Origin: Isoetes taiwanensis
Lineage: Eukaryota > Streptophyta > Lycopodiopsida > Isoetales > Isoetaceae
Length of the DNA stretch: 64,000 nt
Direction: 5' to 3'
Assembly (NCBI GenBank): GCA_021234155.1
Contig: JAJEKV010000034.1
Coordinates: 7,672,028 to 7,736,027, forward strand
The position numbers and the translations under genes are program-made. This document shows, one piece after another, positions 19,719-31,918 of the stretch; within the stretch, counting starts at the first letter, position 1; each line of letters opens with the position of its first letter. The notes beneath the pieces were generated by a model. The model did not search any database. It worked only from the letters and a program-made list of their open reading frames with translations, and had not been told where the DNA came from.

Positions 19719-20381
19719 TGATAAGGGATTTCCCAACTCCCTCCATCATTCAGATAGTGTGGCGTGTGGCAGATTTGAGCTCTGATAGAGCAACAGATGT
19801 AAGGCAAAGCAAGAATGAATGAGAAAATTGAGATGGATAAAGGGCGTTGAAAAATAAAGATATAAAGAATTAAAAAAAAGAAGGCAATATGGAAATTGAA
19901 GAAATGTGGAAGATGGAGAAAGTATATAGATAAAAGAATGGAAATATGGGGCACCCATTTTTTATTCAAAAATGAGAATACAAGAAACTCCTCAAGGGAG
20001 TGTTACCCAGGTCAGGAAGAGGTCTCTCACCTCTCTTCCCAGGGCCTGCCACTACCCTCTCTCCATGGGACTTCCATGAGCCAAAGAGGAGGAGAACAAG
20101 TCCCCTCAAGATATTTATAATTTTTTGAACAAATCTTGGCCATCCACTTGTCATCATCTTGGCACTCCTTTTTTACACCTCATCAATCCTTTGTTTTTTG
20201 TCTTCTTCTTCTCCATAACCAAATTTGTCTTTTTGTTTAACAACTAACACAACTTAATATGGGCCCTTGGATTCTAACAACAAGCACAAATGAATCTAGA
20301 CCCTTGGTCTTCACCCTCCCTTTTAGACCTTGATAGTGTTCTTCTATGTTGACCCCGATTTTGCCAAAAATCGGGTCAACA
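19719..20381. repeat. E4 left LTR
   Basis: 663 bp, TGATAAGGG...GGGTCAACA. The first 96 bp have no match in the right copy. The last about 35 bp form a near-perfect palindrome (TGTTGACCCCGATTTTGCC against AAAATCGGGTCAACA). Confidence 0.7.
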
Positions 20382-21691
20382 TCACGCACAAACAAAAAGA
20401 TGGAGCCGGCCCCCTCGGCCATCATACTGGCACAAAGAAAAAAGTAATGTGAGTTTTTAAAGTGCCTCCAAGGCACTAGAAGATTTAACGTGTATTCTAA
20501 CACAATGTGAGTTTTTAAGGTGCCTCCTAGGCACCGAAGTTTTGATTTAGGTGTAACTCCAACACCTTTGTGCCATAGGAAAGATTTTGAAAAATGATGG
20601 TAGTATTTGGCCTTGGGGTAGGGCTTAAAACGCAAATGGGCTATGTCATCAAGATATTGGGGATGGTGAGATAGAGTCGCACAAACAAAAAGATGTGTTG
20701 CTAGCCAAAGTGTCCAACAAGGTGTGCAATAAGGGCAAAATTGATGAATGTTTTCACAATAGGTAAGTACTTATGAGGCAAATGAAATAGCAAGATAAGA
20801 TGTGGGGAGGCTATAAAATAATATGGGAAGACAATGATGGTATGGCATGGGGCAAAAAGAAAGGAACGTGGGCAAGATAACAAAAATAATAAAGAAGGAA
20901 GGTAGTCATAAATATAGGTGGGGGAAAAAAACAAAGTGGGAGACGAAAAAGCAATGGCTAAAAAAAGACAAAAGGCAACATGGCAAAAATTGAGAGAAAG
21001 GGCAAAATTTTCTTTCTATGGCAACGGTGGACAGAATGGCGGCCTCTCCTCTTCTCTCTTCATTTTCTTGTAGGTTCGGCACAGGCAGAAGCTATGGCGG
21101 GCGGAATGGCAGCGAGTATGGCGGCAGATTCATCCTCCTTTTCTCTTCTTCTTACATCACATTCAGATTTCCAAGAACAATTTCCTGCTGCCTTCTGAGA
21201 TCATATTTTCTCATTTTTTTCTCCTTTCTACTTTCTTTTGCAGGTCGGGCGATTTAGAACAGAGAGCAGAGGCTTGGTAAGGAATCTGGCAAAAGAAAAT
21301 GACAGCAGGTATGGGGATGGCAGAATGCTTGTGCTTACATCCTTCTTCTTGTATTTATAACGCTTGGCGATTGCAGAGAATATCTGGCTGCTTCTTGAAT
21401 AGGCACACGGCAGGGCTCCCTTTTTTCCAACAATTTTTCCTTTGCATAAAGCTTTTAAAGTACAGCAGAGATGGAGTGACAGATCAGAGCAGAAAGAAAG
21501 CACAGAATTGTGGAGGGCTGGCCTTGCTGGCTCTCCAAAAATAAACCAAGAAGTCTTCTTTTTTTGTAGCATCTTCGTTTTCCTCTTTCTGCAACATCTT
21601 CAAACATAGTCACATCTTTCTTGATCAGAACAAAACAATCTTCTTTTCTTCCCAGGTCATGGGAAAGAACACCCTGATCTTTTTGGGTCCC
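20382..21691. other. E4 internal region without recognisable genes
   Basis: 1.3 kb with short direct repeats (CGCACAAACAAAAAGATG at about 20384 and 20679; GTGAGTTTTTAA...GCCTCC twice at 20450-20540) and only short random frames. There are no gag, RT or integrase motifs on either strand. Confidence 0.6.
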
Positions 21692-22300
21692 TGATATGAA
21701 GATCAGAGACTAAATCAGGGTTCATGAATGAGAAAATCGAGATGGATAAAGGGCGTTGAAAAATAAAGATATAAAGAATTAAAAAAAAGAAGGCAATATG
21801 GAAATTGAAGAAATGTGGAAGATGGAGAAAGTATATAGATAAAAGAATGGAAATATGGGGCACCCATTTTTTATTCAAAAATGAGAATACAAGAAACTCC
21901 TCAAGGGAGTGTTACCCAGGTCATCACCATGGAGGAAGAGGTCTCTCACCTCTCTTCCCAGGGCCTGCCACTACCCTCTCTCCATGGGACTTCCATGAGC
22001 CAAAGAGGAGGAGAACAAGTCCCCTCAAGATATTTATAATTTTTTGAACAAATCTTGGCCATCCACTTGTCATCATCTTGGCACTCCTTTTTTACACCTC
22101 ATCAATCCTTTGTTTTTTGTCTTCTTCTTCTCCATAACCAAATTTGTCTCTTTGTTTAACAACTAACACAACTTAATATGGGCCCTTGGATTCTAACAAC
22201 AAGCACAAATGAATCTGGACCCTTGGTCTTCACCCCCCCTTTTAGACCTTGATAGTGTTCTTCTATGTTGACCCCGATTTTGCCAAAAATCGGGTCAACA
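21692..22300. repeat. E4 right LTR
   Basis: 609 bp, TGATATGAAG...GGGTCAACA. It carries 10 bp absent from the left copy at about 21924 and a different first 32 bp. Confidence 0.7.
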
Positions 22301-22305
22301 CCATC

Positions 22306-23084
22306 AAATGCAAGCATTCCACAGGTTACAACAGGGGAATAAATCCGTACAAAAATATACGGAGGAATTCATGAGGTTGAGGCTTTATGTGCCAAAACTC
22401 AGTGAGAGAAGAGCAGTGGAAGGCTATGTGGAGGGCCTGAATGAGGACCTACGGAAGATAGTCCGAGCCCTCAACCCGCGCTCAGTATCTGAGGCGGAAG
22501 CGAAGGCACTGAGCCTACAAGGGACAGGGCCCCAGAAAAGTGAACCCAAGCAATGGTATGACAAAGGAAAAGCATATGGAGGCCAGAGCCCAAGAGCAAG
22601 CAGTCCGTCGCCTGCGAAGACACCATACAACGGAAATCAATGGAAACAGCCAGAGAAAAAGCAGGTCAGCTTCAAAGATAAAGGACAAGGGGGAGGCTCA
22701 AATTATTCAAAGACAGTCAAGCAGTTCCTCAACTCCATCCCGAAAGAAAAGCGGCAGGAATGTATAGAAAAACAGTTGTGCTTCCGGTGTTTCCAGCCGG
22801 GGCATAGAACACACAACTGCCCGTTCGTGATGAATGCAGCACTTGCGGAGATGGGAGGTTGGGAGACCCCGACAGAAGAGGAGGAGGACGAAGGACGCGA
22901 CTATATCCATGGTGAGTGTCACATCTTTGCCGCCATAGATACAGAAAGCGCAGAGAGCCAGTACCAAGTAATATCCACGATTGGTAAAATAGCCGCCAAA
23001 TCTTTTATAGTCCTCATAGACTGTGGCAGTTCCCACAATTTCGCATCACCAAGGATGGCACAAATGCTAAAGTTGAAACAGTAA
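22306..23084 (+). pseudogene. E2 gag C-terminus, zinc knuckle and protease active site
   Basis: Resumes gag after E4 (QMQAFHRLQQG), then LYVPKLSERRAVEGYVEG and a CCHC zinc knuckle (CFRCFQPGHRTHNC). The aspartic protease strand reads [12 protein letters not shown]; the usual D-S/T-G is D-C-G, which E1 does not share, so the protease is probably impaired. The frame ends at a TAA near 23082; the remainder of the protease is in the next frame from 23102. Confidence 0.85.
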
Positions 23085-23101
23085 AGTCTAAGCCCAGGCC
23101 A

Positions 23102-24475
23102 GTGGTGTTAGCTAGCGGAGCCATAAGGCACACTGCCGGCAAGAGGGTGAATTTCAATATAGACTTACCTGGTATCAATATTGAAATGGGAGCAGAAATC
23201 ATGAACATAGGAAAATATGACCTCATCATAGGTATGGAATACCTCAACCCAGCAAAAGCACAAATAGATTGTGGGGAGCGAAAGGTGAAGCTAACAGCAC
23301 CCAACGGGAAAATCATAGAAATCTCAGGTAAGCAAGTGACACCTATAATGCAATGCATGTCAAGTAAGAAATTACTTAGATGCATCAAAAGGGAGCAAGT
23401 TGCATATATCTTCAAATTAGAACTAGCCGAGGAAGAGGCACCAGAAGATAAAGAAGATAAACCAGTAAGCAAACTACCCAAGCAGGTAGCCAAGCTAATA
23501 GAGGAGTTCCATGACTTGTTCCCCGATGAAATCAAGGAACTTCCGCCATATAGGGGAGTGGAGTGCGAAATTGCACTCGAACCAGGCACTAAGCCCACGA
23601 GTAAGGCACCATACAGAATGACGGCTCACGAACTATCAGAGTTGAAGAAGCAATTGCAAGAGCTATTAGACCTAGGGTTCATAAGGCCTAGTGTCTCTCC
23701 GTTCGGAGCCCCCATCCTATTCGTCAAAAAGAAAGATGGAAGTTTGAGAATGTGTATTGACTATCGTCAATTAAACAAACACACAATCAAAAACAAGTAT
23801 GCCTTACCCAGAGCAGATGACCTAATGGATCAGCTACAAGGTGCCAGAGTCTTCTCCAAAATAGACTTAAGGTCGGGATATCATCAAATCAGAATCAAAG
23901 AGGAAGATATTCACAAAACAGCCTTCCGAACAAGATACGGCCACTATGAATTCACAGTCATGCCATTTGGCCTATCAAATGCCCCAGCAACGTTCATGAG
24001 ACTCATGAACGATATCTTTCGGGAATTCCTTGACACATTTGTTATCGTGTTCTTCGATGACATTTTGGTGTATAGCAAGTCCCTAGAGGAGCATATTCAG
24101 CATTTGAGAAGAGTACTTGAGAAGCTGAGAAGACACCAGCTTTATGCGAAATTGTCGAAATGTCATTTCGCCACCGAAAGAGTGGAATACTTGGGGCATA
24201 TCATATCAGCAGACGGCATCTCCACCGATCCGACAAAGATCCAAGCAGTGATTGAATGGCCAGCACCAAAGAACATACACGAGGTGAGAAGCTTTTTGGG
24301 CTTAGCAGGATATTATAGAAAGTTCGTCAAGAACTTTGCTAAGATAGCAGCACCCTTAACGGACCTCACCAAGGCAGAAAAGATAAAAGACTGGGTGGCA
24401 CATTGGCAAAAGAAGGCTCAAGCAGGATTTGAGAAGTTAAAAGAGGCCTTAACAACCGCCCCTAGTCGCAACTGA
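23102..24475 (+). pseudogene. E2 protease end and reverse transcriptase
   Basis: Open for 457 codons. It has the protease C-terminal motif [10 protein letters not shown], then a complete Ty3-type reverse transcriptase: [62 protein letters not shown], catalytic [12 protein letters not shown] (F-DD box with both aspartates), [10 protein letters not shown] and [16 protein letters not shown]. It would copy element RNA into cDNA in virus-like particles. It is interrupted by frameshifts at both ends (after 23084 and at about 24470). E1 lacks this whole domain. Confidence 0.9.
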
Positions 24476-24779
24476 TGCGAGCAAAATTGCGACGGGAGCA
24501 GTCTTAATGCAAGAGGAAAGAGTCGTAGCATACGATTCACGAAAGATGAATGACGCAGAGACTCGCTACCCGACACATGATCAGGAGCTATTGGCAGTGG
24601 TAAGAGCTTTAAAGATCTGGAGACACTATCTATTGGGAAGGAAGTTCCAATTAGATACCGACCACCAGAGTCTGCAGTACATCTTCACGCAACCATTGTT
24701 GAATTTAAGGCAAAGAAGATGGATGGAGTTCCTGGAAGAGTACGACTTCGAGATTGTGTAGAAGCCGGGGAAACTCAAT
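24470..24779 (+). pseudogene. E2 RNase H domain
   Basis: Frame shifted relative to [22 protein letters not shown], then RYPTHDQELLAVVRALKIWR and TDHQSLQYIF, the standard Ty3 RNase H motifs. The frame stops at TAG within DFEIV-KPGKLNV, where E1 has Tyr (DFDIVYKPGKLNV). It would degrade the RNA strand during reverse transcription. Confidence 0.85.
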
Positions 24780-25860
24780 GTGGTCGCAGACGCTCTGTCA
24801 AGGCACCCCTTAACAACAAGGGTGCATTGCAATGCCATATCAACACTTACCAGTGAGTTTGGCAAGAAAATAGAAGAAACGCTGCCAACAGACAAGGACT
24901 TCCAGGAAGTATGGGCAAGCCTTTCTAAAGAGGCAAGAACGGACAAAGAGAGAGAAGCCTTCAAACATTTTAAGAAGGAAGGAAATCTCTTGTACCATAA
25001 AAATAAGTTGTGTGTGCCGGAATCATCCGGAGTCAGAAGGTTGATTCTCCATGACACCCACAACAGCCCAATAGCCGGCCACGCAGGTTTTACGAAAACC
25101 TACTTCAAGATAAGAAGTAGTTACTATTGGCCAGGCATGAAGAAGCAGATAGCAAAGTACATACGCGAGTGTCAGCTATGCCAGCAGACCAAGGCGGAAC
25201 AACTACGAATTCCAGGAGCATTAGAGCCATTGCCAGTACCAAACTCCAAGTGGGAGATAATAAGCATGGACTTCATTACAGGGCTCCCTAGAACCATAAG
25301 GGGCAAAGACGCCTTAATGGTCGTAGTCGACAAATTGTCGAAGATGGCGCACTTTGTGCCTTGTAGGAGCACCGACGCGGCATTAGACACAGCGGTGCTA
25401 TTCACAAAGGAGATTTTTAGACTCCATGGGATGCCAAGAGAAATAATCTCTGACAGAGATTCGAAGTTCATGAGTGCATTCTGGCAGGATCTCTTCAGCA
25501 CCATCGGGACGAAATTGTCAATGAGCACGGCTTATCACCCTCGCACATGGGGGCGGGGCGGAGCACACCAATCGGATACTCGAAGATATGTTGCGGAATT
25601 ATGTCTGGAACAAGCAATCAAAGTGGGATGACTTCATCTACTTGGTTGAGTTTGCATACAATAGCACCAAGCAAGAGTCATCCCAAATGTCGCCGTTTAT
25701 GATCAACTACGGCTATCAGTGCTTGACACCAGACACTTGGCACAACCCCATTGTCCAAGGTAGAAGTATCCCAAAGAGATGCTCATTTGAGATGCAACAA
25801 TTGGTTGAAGAGGTGCGAGGATACCTCCTAGCAGCAAAGAAGCCAAAAGAGCATAGCTGA
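24780..25860 (+). pseudogene. E2 integrase, zinc-binding domain and core
   Basis: H2C2 zinc domain complete: HDTHNSPIAGHAGF and CQLCQQTKAE. The first two core catalytic residues are present (SMDFITGLPRTIRG, EIISDRDSKFMSAFW). The glutamate region is wrecked by a frameshift at about 25545 (E1 there reads QTDGQIEWTNR); the frame picks up at 25588 with LRNYVWNKQSKWDDFIYLVE. A further shift occurs near 25857. Confidence 0.85.
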
Positions 25861-26204
25861 TCGGCACCGACAAAGAAGGGAGTTCCAAGTAGGGGACAAT
25901 GTTTGGCTGAAGATAAAAGTCAAACAAGCGAAGCTCCGCATCGGCAATTGCAAGAAGCTTGCTCCAAGGTGGGCTGGTCCATTTAAAATTGTCAAAAGAG
26001 TAGGTAACCAAGCCTACAAATTGGACTTACCAGCACACCTCAAGATCCATAGAGTCTTTCACGTAAGTCTCCTAAAGAAACACACTCCTAATCCAGAGGA
26101 AGTATTGGAGACACCGAGTTTACTGGAATTAACGGACGATCAACTTGAGATTGTTCCTGAGGTTCTTCTCGACCGATCTTATAAGAAGACGAGAAGATCT
26201 CAAT
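25857..26204 (+). pseudogene. E2 integrase C-terminus, up to E3 insertion
   Basis: REFQVGDNVWLKIKVKQ, PRWAGPFKI and FHVSLLKKHTPNPEEVLE give the SH3-like C-terminal domain. The chain then runs into the chromodomain (LDRSYKKTRRSQ), where E3 interrupts at TCAAT (26200-26204). Confidence 0.85.
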
Positions 26205-26774
26205 TGTTTGGGGTCTGGGTTCGGGAACTCCTGCAAGACAGCCCTCTGTGAGGACCCTTGGATATAACAGGAGAATCCGTGGGGACTATGTCACGCGGGA
26301 TTTGCAAGAAAAGAACAAGAAGAAGAAAACGGAACAGAAAAGAATAATGAGAGGAAAATGATATGCTTCTTTGATATCAATGATGAACATACATGAGCTC
26401 TCGCAATCGAGAGAAGACTGAAGAGAGACAAGACTCAAAACTCATCTAGCCCTCATATGCTAGCTCTACTCATATATATAGTACAATGGCCTTTGGCCCA
26501 ATATAGACACTCTGACTGATCTCGGTGCCGACTCCTGGAAGGAGGCCTGGTTTGCAGGAATGTTGGCGGTGCCTCTTGAAGTGCCTAGAATCACGCTGGC
26601 TGGCCGACGCTGGGCGGTGAGGGCCCCTCACTTGGCGAGCGCCTCTTGATAGGTTTCTTTGCTTGGTCTTCTCAAGGGCCTTGGATGGCTGACCCGTGGT
26701 TGATCAAGATCCTTGAGCTTGACCTCGTCCGTCAGAGCATGAATAGTCCCTGCACTGTGAGGCACAGACTAACA
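26205..26774 (-). repeat. E3 3' LTR (left copy)
   Basis: 570 bp; on the minus strand TGTTAGTCTGTGCC...CCCCAAACA. It matches 34573-35141 except at many CTG/CAG positions. A TATA-like TATATATAG stretch lies at about 26473. Confidence 0.88.
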
Positions 26775-26784
26775 CTCCCCCACC
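26775..26784 (-). other. E3 polypurine tract
   Basis: On the minus strand GGTGGGGGAG ends exactly where the LTR (TGTTAG) begins, as expected for second-strand priming. It supports minus orientation. Confidence 0.7.
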
Positions 26785-29700
26785 AAACGACACTCGGGAA
26801 GAAAAAAGGAGGAAGTGTCTCCGAGGGCGGGAAGCCCTCGGCCTGAAAAGTGATCCTCACGGAGTGAGGCCGGGCACCATTATGGTAACCGCTAATGAGA
26901 TCCCGGGCGCTTTTGAAGAGTAGGGAGGAGTGTTGAGCCCAAGGGCGTGGATCGGCGGCCAATGAGAAAATGAGAGCGCACCATGTCTTCAAGGGCCGCA
27001 TGGGGCTTCGTAAGAAACAAACCGCACTCCATGAGGAGGCAAGTCCGAGACCGAAAAGCACCGACGCCGGCATTTGGATTGCAAGAAAAGATGGGACGCC
27101 GCCGATTTGAGGAGCTGACCAGAGGCTCTTGAGAGCAAAGATGCGTAAAACCCGCCGGACGGGACCTAAGGGTCAGGGGGAGGTGGCAGCGATGCCGCAA
27201 GAAGGTGTCAAGGCCATAAATGGCATCCTGGTCGCTGCCAACCACGCCATTGGCAATATAAATCCAGTGTTTCAAAGAGTGTCTAAGGTGGCATTATCCT
27301 CCCAAGCGATCGCCCGACAAAGCGGGATCCCACCGGAGATCCGCCGAGATTTGAGGCGAGTGATCCCGCGGGCCATCCATGACCTTGGTCCGTAAGGGAA
27401 GACGCCAATCGGCGGTAAGAAACCCGGGGCGGAGGGGCACCCAGAGAAGCATACGGAGAGGGAGCCAGCCCGTGGGCGGCATGCCGAGCCCGCCCCCCAA
27501 TTCATCGACAAGGGCGTGATCTAGAGCCTTGCACCAACGATCCCACTTCGGAAGGTGGAGCCGAGAGTAAACAGAGGGCTATCCCAACCCATGGGAACCG
27601 CCTTGCTATCCGTAAGAGCACGCAGCTGATTGTAACCGCCGTGTGTCGATGTAAACTTGTGCAAAGGGAAGATCCTGATGTCCCGTGATACTTCCTTATT
27701 TGTTGCAAATAGTCAGCTTGCCGAGAGGCAAATGATTAGCAAGTTCCAAGATGTACTCTTGATGAAGAGCATGTGTCTGGTCATGATTAGACAGATAGGG
27801 GTTGTTATCCAAAAGCAACCATTGAAGTGTGGGGTCACCCTGAAAGTTCTGATGTGGCCCATCTCGAAATTTGTCCTGTGTATCTGCCAGATAGAAATCA
27901 TGAAAAATGTATGCCATTGGCTGAACAACTCTGAAGGTGATCATATCCGGATCGTCGCAGTGAATGAGATCAAAGACTAAAAGGCACAAAATAAACCTTT
28001 GTCTTCAACAGAGAGTTCAGGCCAGATCCGAAGAAAATCCTGCGTGCGCAGGGGAACATCAACGGGACCATCAGCCGTATGCCACTTCAGAAGAAAGAGG
28101 TGGCGGCGGGCAACCACATAATCCAGATAACTGGAAGGAATAGGGTAGTCAACAGGCAGGTTGAGAGCAATGGTAATGTAGCCTTCAAGTTTTGTCTGAG
28201 CCTCATCGCCAGATCAATAGTTTGCACTAGCCGTTGTTCGAGGTCACGGATCCCGTGGTCCCTTTTCTAACGTATATGGTTCCGGGTCACGGACCCGCTT
28301 TTCGAAGTGTTAACCTGTGAGGAGGAGGCTTGCCCAGGGGCATTGAGTCGGCACGCAATCTCCGCCATCAAGAAGTTTCGCGTTTCAACCTCCGTAAAGT
28401 TGATCTTGGAGGGATGTTAGCCGAGAAGTCTCAAGGGGGAGAGCCGAGCCACAAAGAGGCAACTGAGCGGCCACGCCTGTAAGGTGTTGAACTTGAGTAA
28501 TCGTGTAATTTTCACAAAGCTCGTAGTACAAAGCGTGAGTTTAGCAATATCTTTCTCCTTGTCACTAAGGAGGGTGTCTTTGACTTGTGTTGCTCCAATA
28601 AGGCCCGAAGTTCGGATTGAAGCCGAGCCTGCTGATCCGCAAGTAGGCTGGTCTGATCCTGCACTTTTGAGATCTATGCGCCCTGTAAGAGAGCCCCATG
28701 CTTTTCTTGAAGTTGGGCTTCCAAAGTTTGAACTTATGCAGTTGCAGCTTGAAGGTTACGGTCAACCACATCTGAGGCCGTCAGGGCCGTGTGAACCCCA
28801 TTCATAAGAGCTTCTTGGGATTCTTGTAACTTTAGAACAAAGAGCCTTGAGCATCTTGTCGATATCGATACAACAAATTTACGAGGGGGTGCCGGTGGTG
28901 GAGCCACCGCTGTTGCCTTGTTTGTGACGCTTGGGACACATGAGGAGGACTAGAGTGCTTGGTTTCTCGAGAGGAGGAGGAGACAAAGACATGCGTGTGT
29001 TGAAGGTTGACATGACCCGTAAGAAGAAGGGCGGAAGTGCCAACTTGATGAGTCTTAGGAAGGGACCGGCGAGTGGAATTTTGAGAATGAGAGTTTGTGG
29101 GAGGAAAGTAATGACAGATGAGGGCTTGAAGATGGCCTCCCACGTAAGTTTCAGAGGGGAGAAGTGGCAGCCCGAAGACGGTCTACTTCTTGGAGAAGAT
29201 GGTAGAACAAAGAATTGGGGCCAATCAATGTGGTGGGTTGAGCGAGTAGCAAAGGACTACGATATTATAGAAAGGTTTATTGATATGGGTGTTCTTGATA
29301 GAATACCCAAAGGTACTTTATGCCTACGTAAAACTTAACAAAAGTTTCATGGGGCTTGTCAATATTTGTGAGGCGATGCACGCTTGCATGATAAGCAGTG
29401 CACCAAACTTAGTGACATCAAGATCCCGTATGGCGCACCAAGATAAACAAGGGGTTTGCAAAGGAATATGGAATACCCCGGAAATTAGGTGTTGAGTCAG
29501 CGAAAATGGTGGTGCCATCGACCAATCGTGGGTGTATCCATGCAGTCGTTGACGATGTTAGCGGCGAACGGCTTCAACCGGGTCGTAAGATTTGGAGCCG
29601 AAGTTCCATTTGAGAGAATTCAGAGAGTTTCGCGCTCGAAGGACCGCACGATTCGGGCCAACAAGGGCTTCACCTGAAAAGTGGGCGCCAAGAAAGAGAC

Positions 29701-30769
29701 AGACTCTAAAAAGAGCCGCCTCCCGAGCAAAGAGCTTGAAGTGTAGAAAATTTTGGTGCAGCCATGGCAAAGATTGGCGGAAAAGAACAAAGATTCCAAG
29801 GCGAGGACGAAAAGGAAAGAACGGAGGACGAAAGCGCCAGAGAGACGAAAAGGTTTAGGGCGCCGCAAAGTTGGGCTAAGGGGCATGATAAGGGCTAAGC
29901 CGCAACCGCTGATGGTGCCGGGTGTCGAAAGATGCCAAGGAGGTGATTGAGAGGCAAAAATTTGGCTAAGTCCCCAAACAACAAAGGGAGAAGGAATGAA
30001 CGGTGGAGATGAGGCGTGAGAGAATGATGGGATGTGACAGTGGCCAAAGGACACACATTAATGTTCGACGGGCGTGAAAAGAAGGAATGGCATTTAATGC
30101 CGCAACTCGGCGGGATATCATTAAAAGGAATGTGTCGGAAGGTACCATGGCTAGATATGCGCGGAGAAAAGATTCTCGCTTTAGAAACAAAATTTGCATT
30201 GCAAACACGCTACGATTTATGTGATTGGTCCACGCCGACAAGGACTTCCTCGCCATGGCTATATAAGACGAACCGGAGTAAACGGCGGCATCCGATGGCG
30301 CCAAAGATGGTCGCCGCCGGTTTGAACGAGGACCGCACTATGCCCACGAACCGCCGTGAGTGGATTACCCGCAAGATGAATTGTCCGACCTCGGGCGCCG
30401 CCACAATCGCGTGGCGTGAGAATGGATTTGCCGGTGTGCCGGGATGGCTGAACATCCCGACCAAGACCAACGGGAGGGAGGTGGTTCTCGCACCTTCGCT
30501 GATCCGAGCGTAACCTCTACCACATCTCAAGCAAGATCACCTCCGCCCCAAACCCCGAGTAGAGGGTTTTTCTTCTTAGGACTTAGTAGATAGGGCTCGA
30601 GTCCATTTTTGTATATAGGGCAAAGGCCTATAGCGAAATAGCCGGTCAGCGCCCACATTTTGTAAAAAATTCCACCTATAATATAAATATGCCGGGGTTT
30701 AGTCACTATCTCTGTTGTGTGCGTATCGAACAAAGATCTGCTTGTGGATGTGCACTTTCGTTGTATGAA
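26785..30769. other. E3 region between integrase and 3' LTR, no recognised minus-strand gene
   Basis: About 4 kb with no gag-pol motifs. On the plus strand, opposite to pol, are frames at 28931-29338 and 30034-30513 and a promoter-like stretch: ATTGG at about 30222 and TATATAAG at about 30260, followed by an ATG at 30295 in a frame open to 30513 (MAPKMVAAGLNEDR). Tat-clade elements often carry antisense genes here (family knowledge), but I do not recognise these products and composition alone could explain them. Confidence 0.4.
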
Positions 30770-31918
30770 ATGTTTTGAGGCTAAAAGCCATTAACCAATG
30801 TAGGTAATGGAGTGCCATCTAACTCACCCGGAAAAACGCCGGGTCGAACCACTTGAACAATTTGATAAGGGCCAAGCCAACGAAACTTAAGTTTACCCTA
30901 AAAGTTTTGTACCGAGAATCATAAAGAAGAACCAAATCTCCTTCGTTGAATGTTTTTGTCTTCACCGCTTGTCATGTAAGGATTTTTGCAATCATTGTCC
31001 ATGAAGAACACGAATATAAGCATCTCTTCTAAGTTCATCCAACTGTTCCAATTGATAAACCCTTTCTTTGAGTGCAGCAGGCGGATTATGGGCAGTAGCC
31101 AGTTGAAAACGGAGTGTTGGAAGTATGTATTCAAACGGCATGAGAGCTTCTTGACCATAAACCAATTTGAAAGGGGTGTGACTCAGAGCTATTTTGAAAC
31201 AAGTATTGTAAGCCCAAAGAACAAGAGGGGAAGTTTGTTTTGCCAATCGGTCACGAGAAGCATCACAAATTTTCTTGAGAATTGTGACCAGAGTTTTGTT
31301 TGTGCTTTCTGCCAAACCATTCCCTTGAGGATAGTAAGGTGTGCTCTTGTGATGATGTATCAGGAGATAATCCGTCAGCTCCTTGATGGTATGATTGATA
31401 AAATGGACACCACGATCACCGACCAGCAGTAAGGGGGGCAGCCGAATCGCATGATGATTTGTTGATAGAGGACCTTTGGTCGTTGGCCGCAGTGTTGTCC
31501 GAAGTGCGCAAAGCTTCCTTCCATTTGGTAGCGTGAGTCGGTGAGAACTGGGAATGTAGCGCACGGGTGTGCCGCTGCAGAGGATCGATGGGTCCCACAA
31601 AATCCATTCTCCATTTGCTGAAGGGAAGTGGCGCATGGCCGGCGCCAAGGGAAGAGCGCCACGGGCCGTGGGCCGCCCCACACGCCGGCAAGCATCACAC
31701 GCGGCGGGCGTGGGCGTGAGCGCCTTTTGAAGAGCGTGGGCCAAAAATAACCAAAGAAGAAGGATTTTGCGCGGCCGTGAGTGTCACCATGAAAATGACC
31801 ACCCTCGAGCCCTTCATGGGCTTCTGACAATATCCGGGACCTCATGAGGGAGAACACAAATACCGGGCGATGGTATCCCCGACCCTTTTTGTAAAGATGG
31901 CCCGCAACCATGGTGTAG
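30770..31918 (-). pseudogene. E3 integrase
   Basis: Core motifs read on the minus strand: GDRGVHFINHTIKEL (second Asp region), YYPQGNGLAESTNKTL (Glu region), LWAYNTCFKIALSHTPF, YGQEALMPFE and, in a shifted frame, the C-terminal F.EGDLVLLYDSR and RWLGPYQIVQ. The preceding H2C2 zinc region lies at about 31700-31900 (HEGLEGGHFHGD). Several frame changes occur. Confidence 0.8.

Larger units (their letters stand above)
19719..22300. mobile_element. E4: non-autonomous LTR-type element nested in E2 gag
   Basis: 2582 bp, begins TG, ends CA, and is flanked by CCATC at 19714-19718 and 22301-22305. The gag frame on the two sides is in register with uninterrupted E1 gag. Two long direct repeats lie at its ends (19719-20381 and 21692-22300); 19815-20381 and 21724-22300 differ by only a few substitutions and one 10-bp indel, so insertion was recent. 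The central 1.3 kb has no gag or pol, as in LARD/TRIM elements. Orientation is unknown: I find no standard primer site. Confidence 0.8.

Noticed and set aside
27129-29338. Several plus-strand frames in E3 as host genes
   Set aside because: No recognisable motif, short, inside an LTR element, in a stretch where consensus quality is doubtful.
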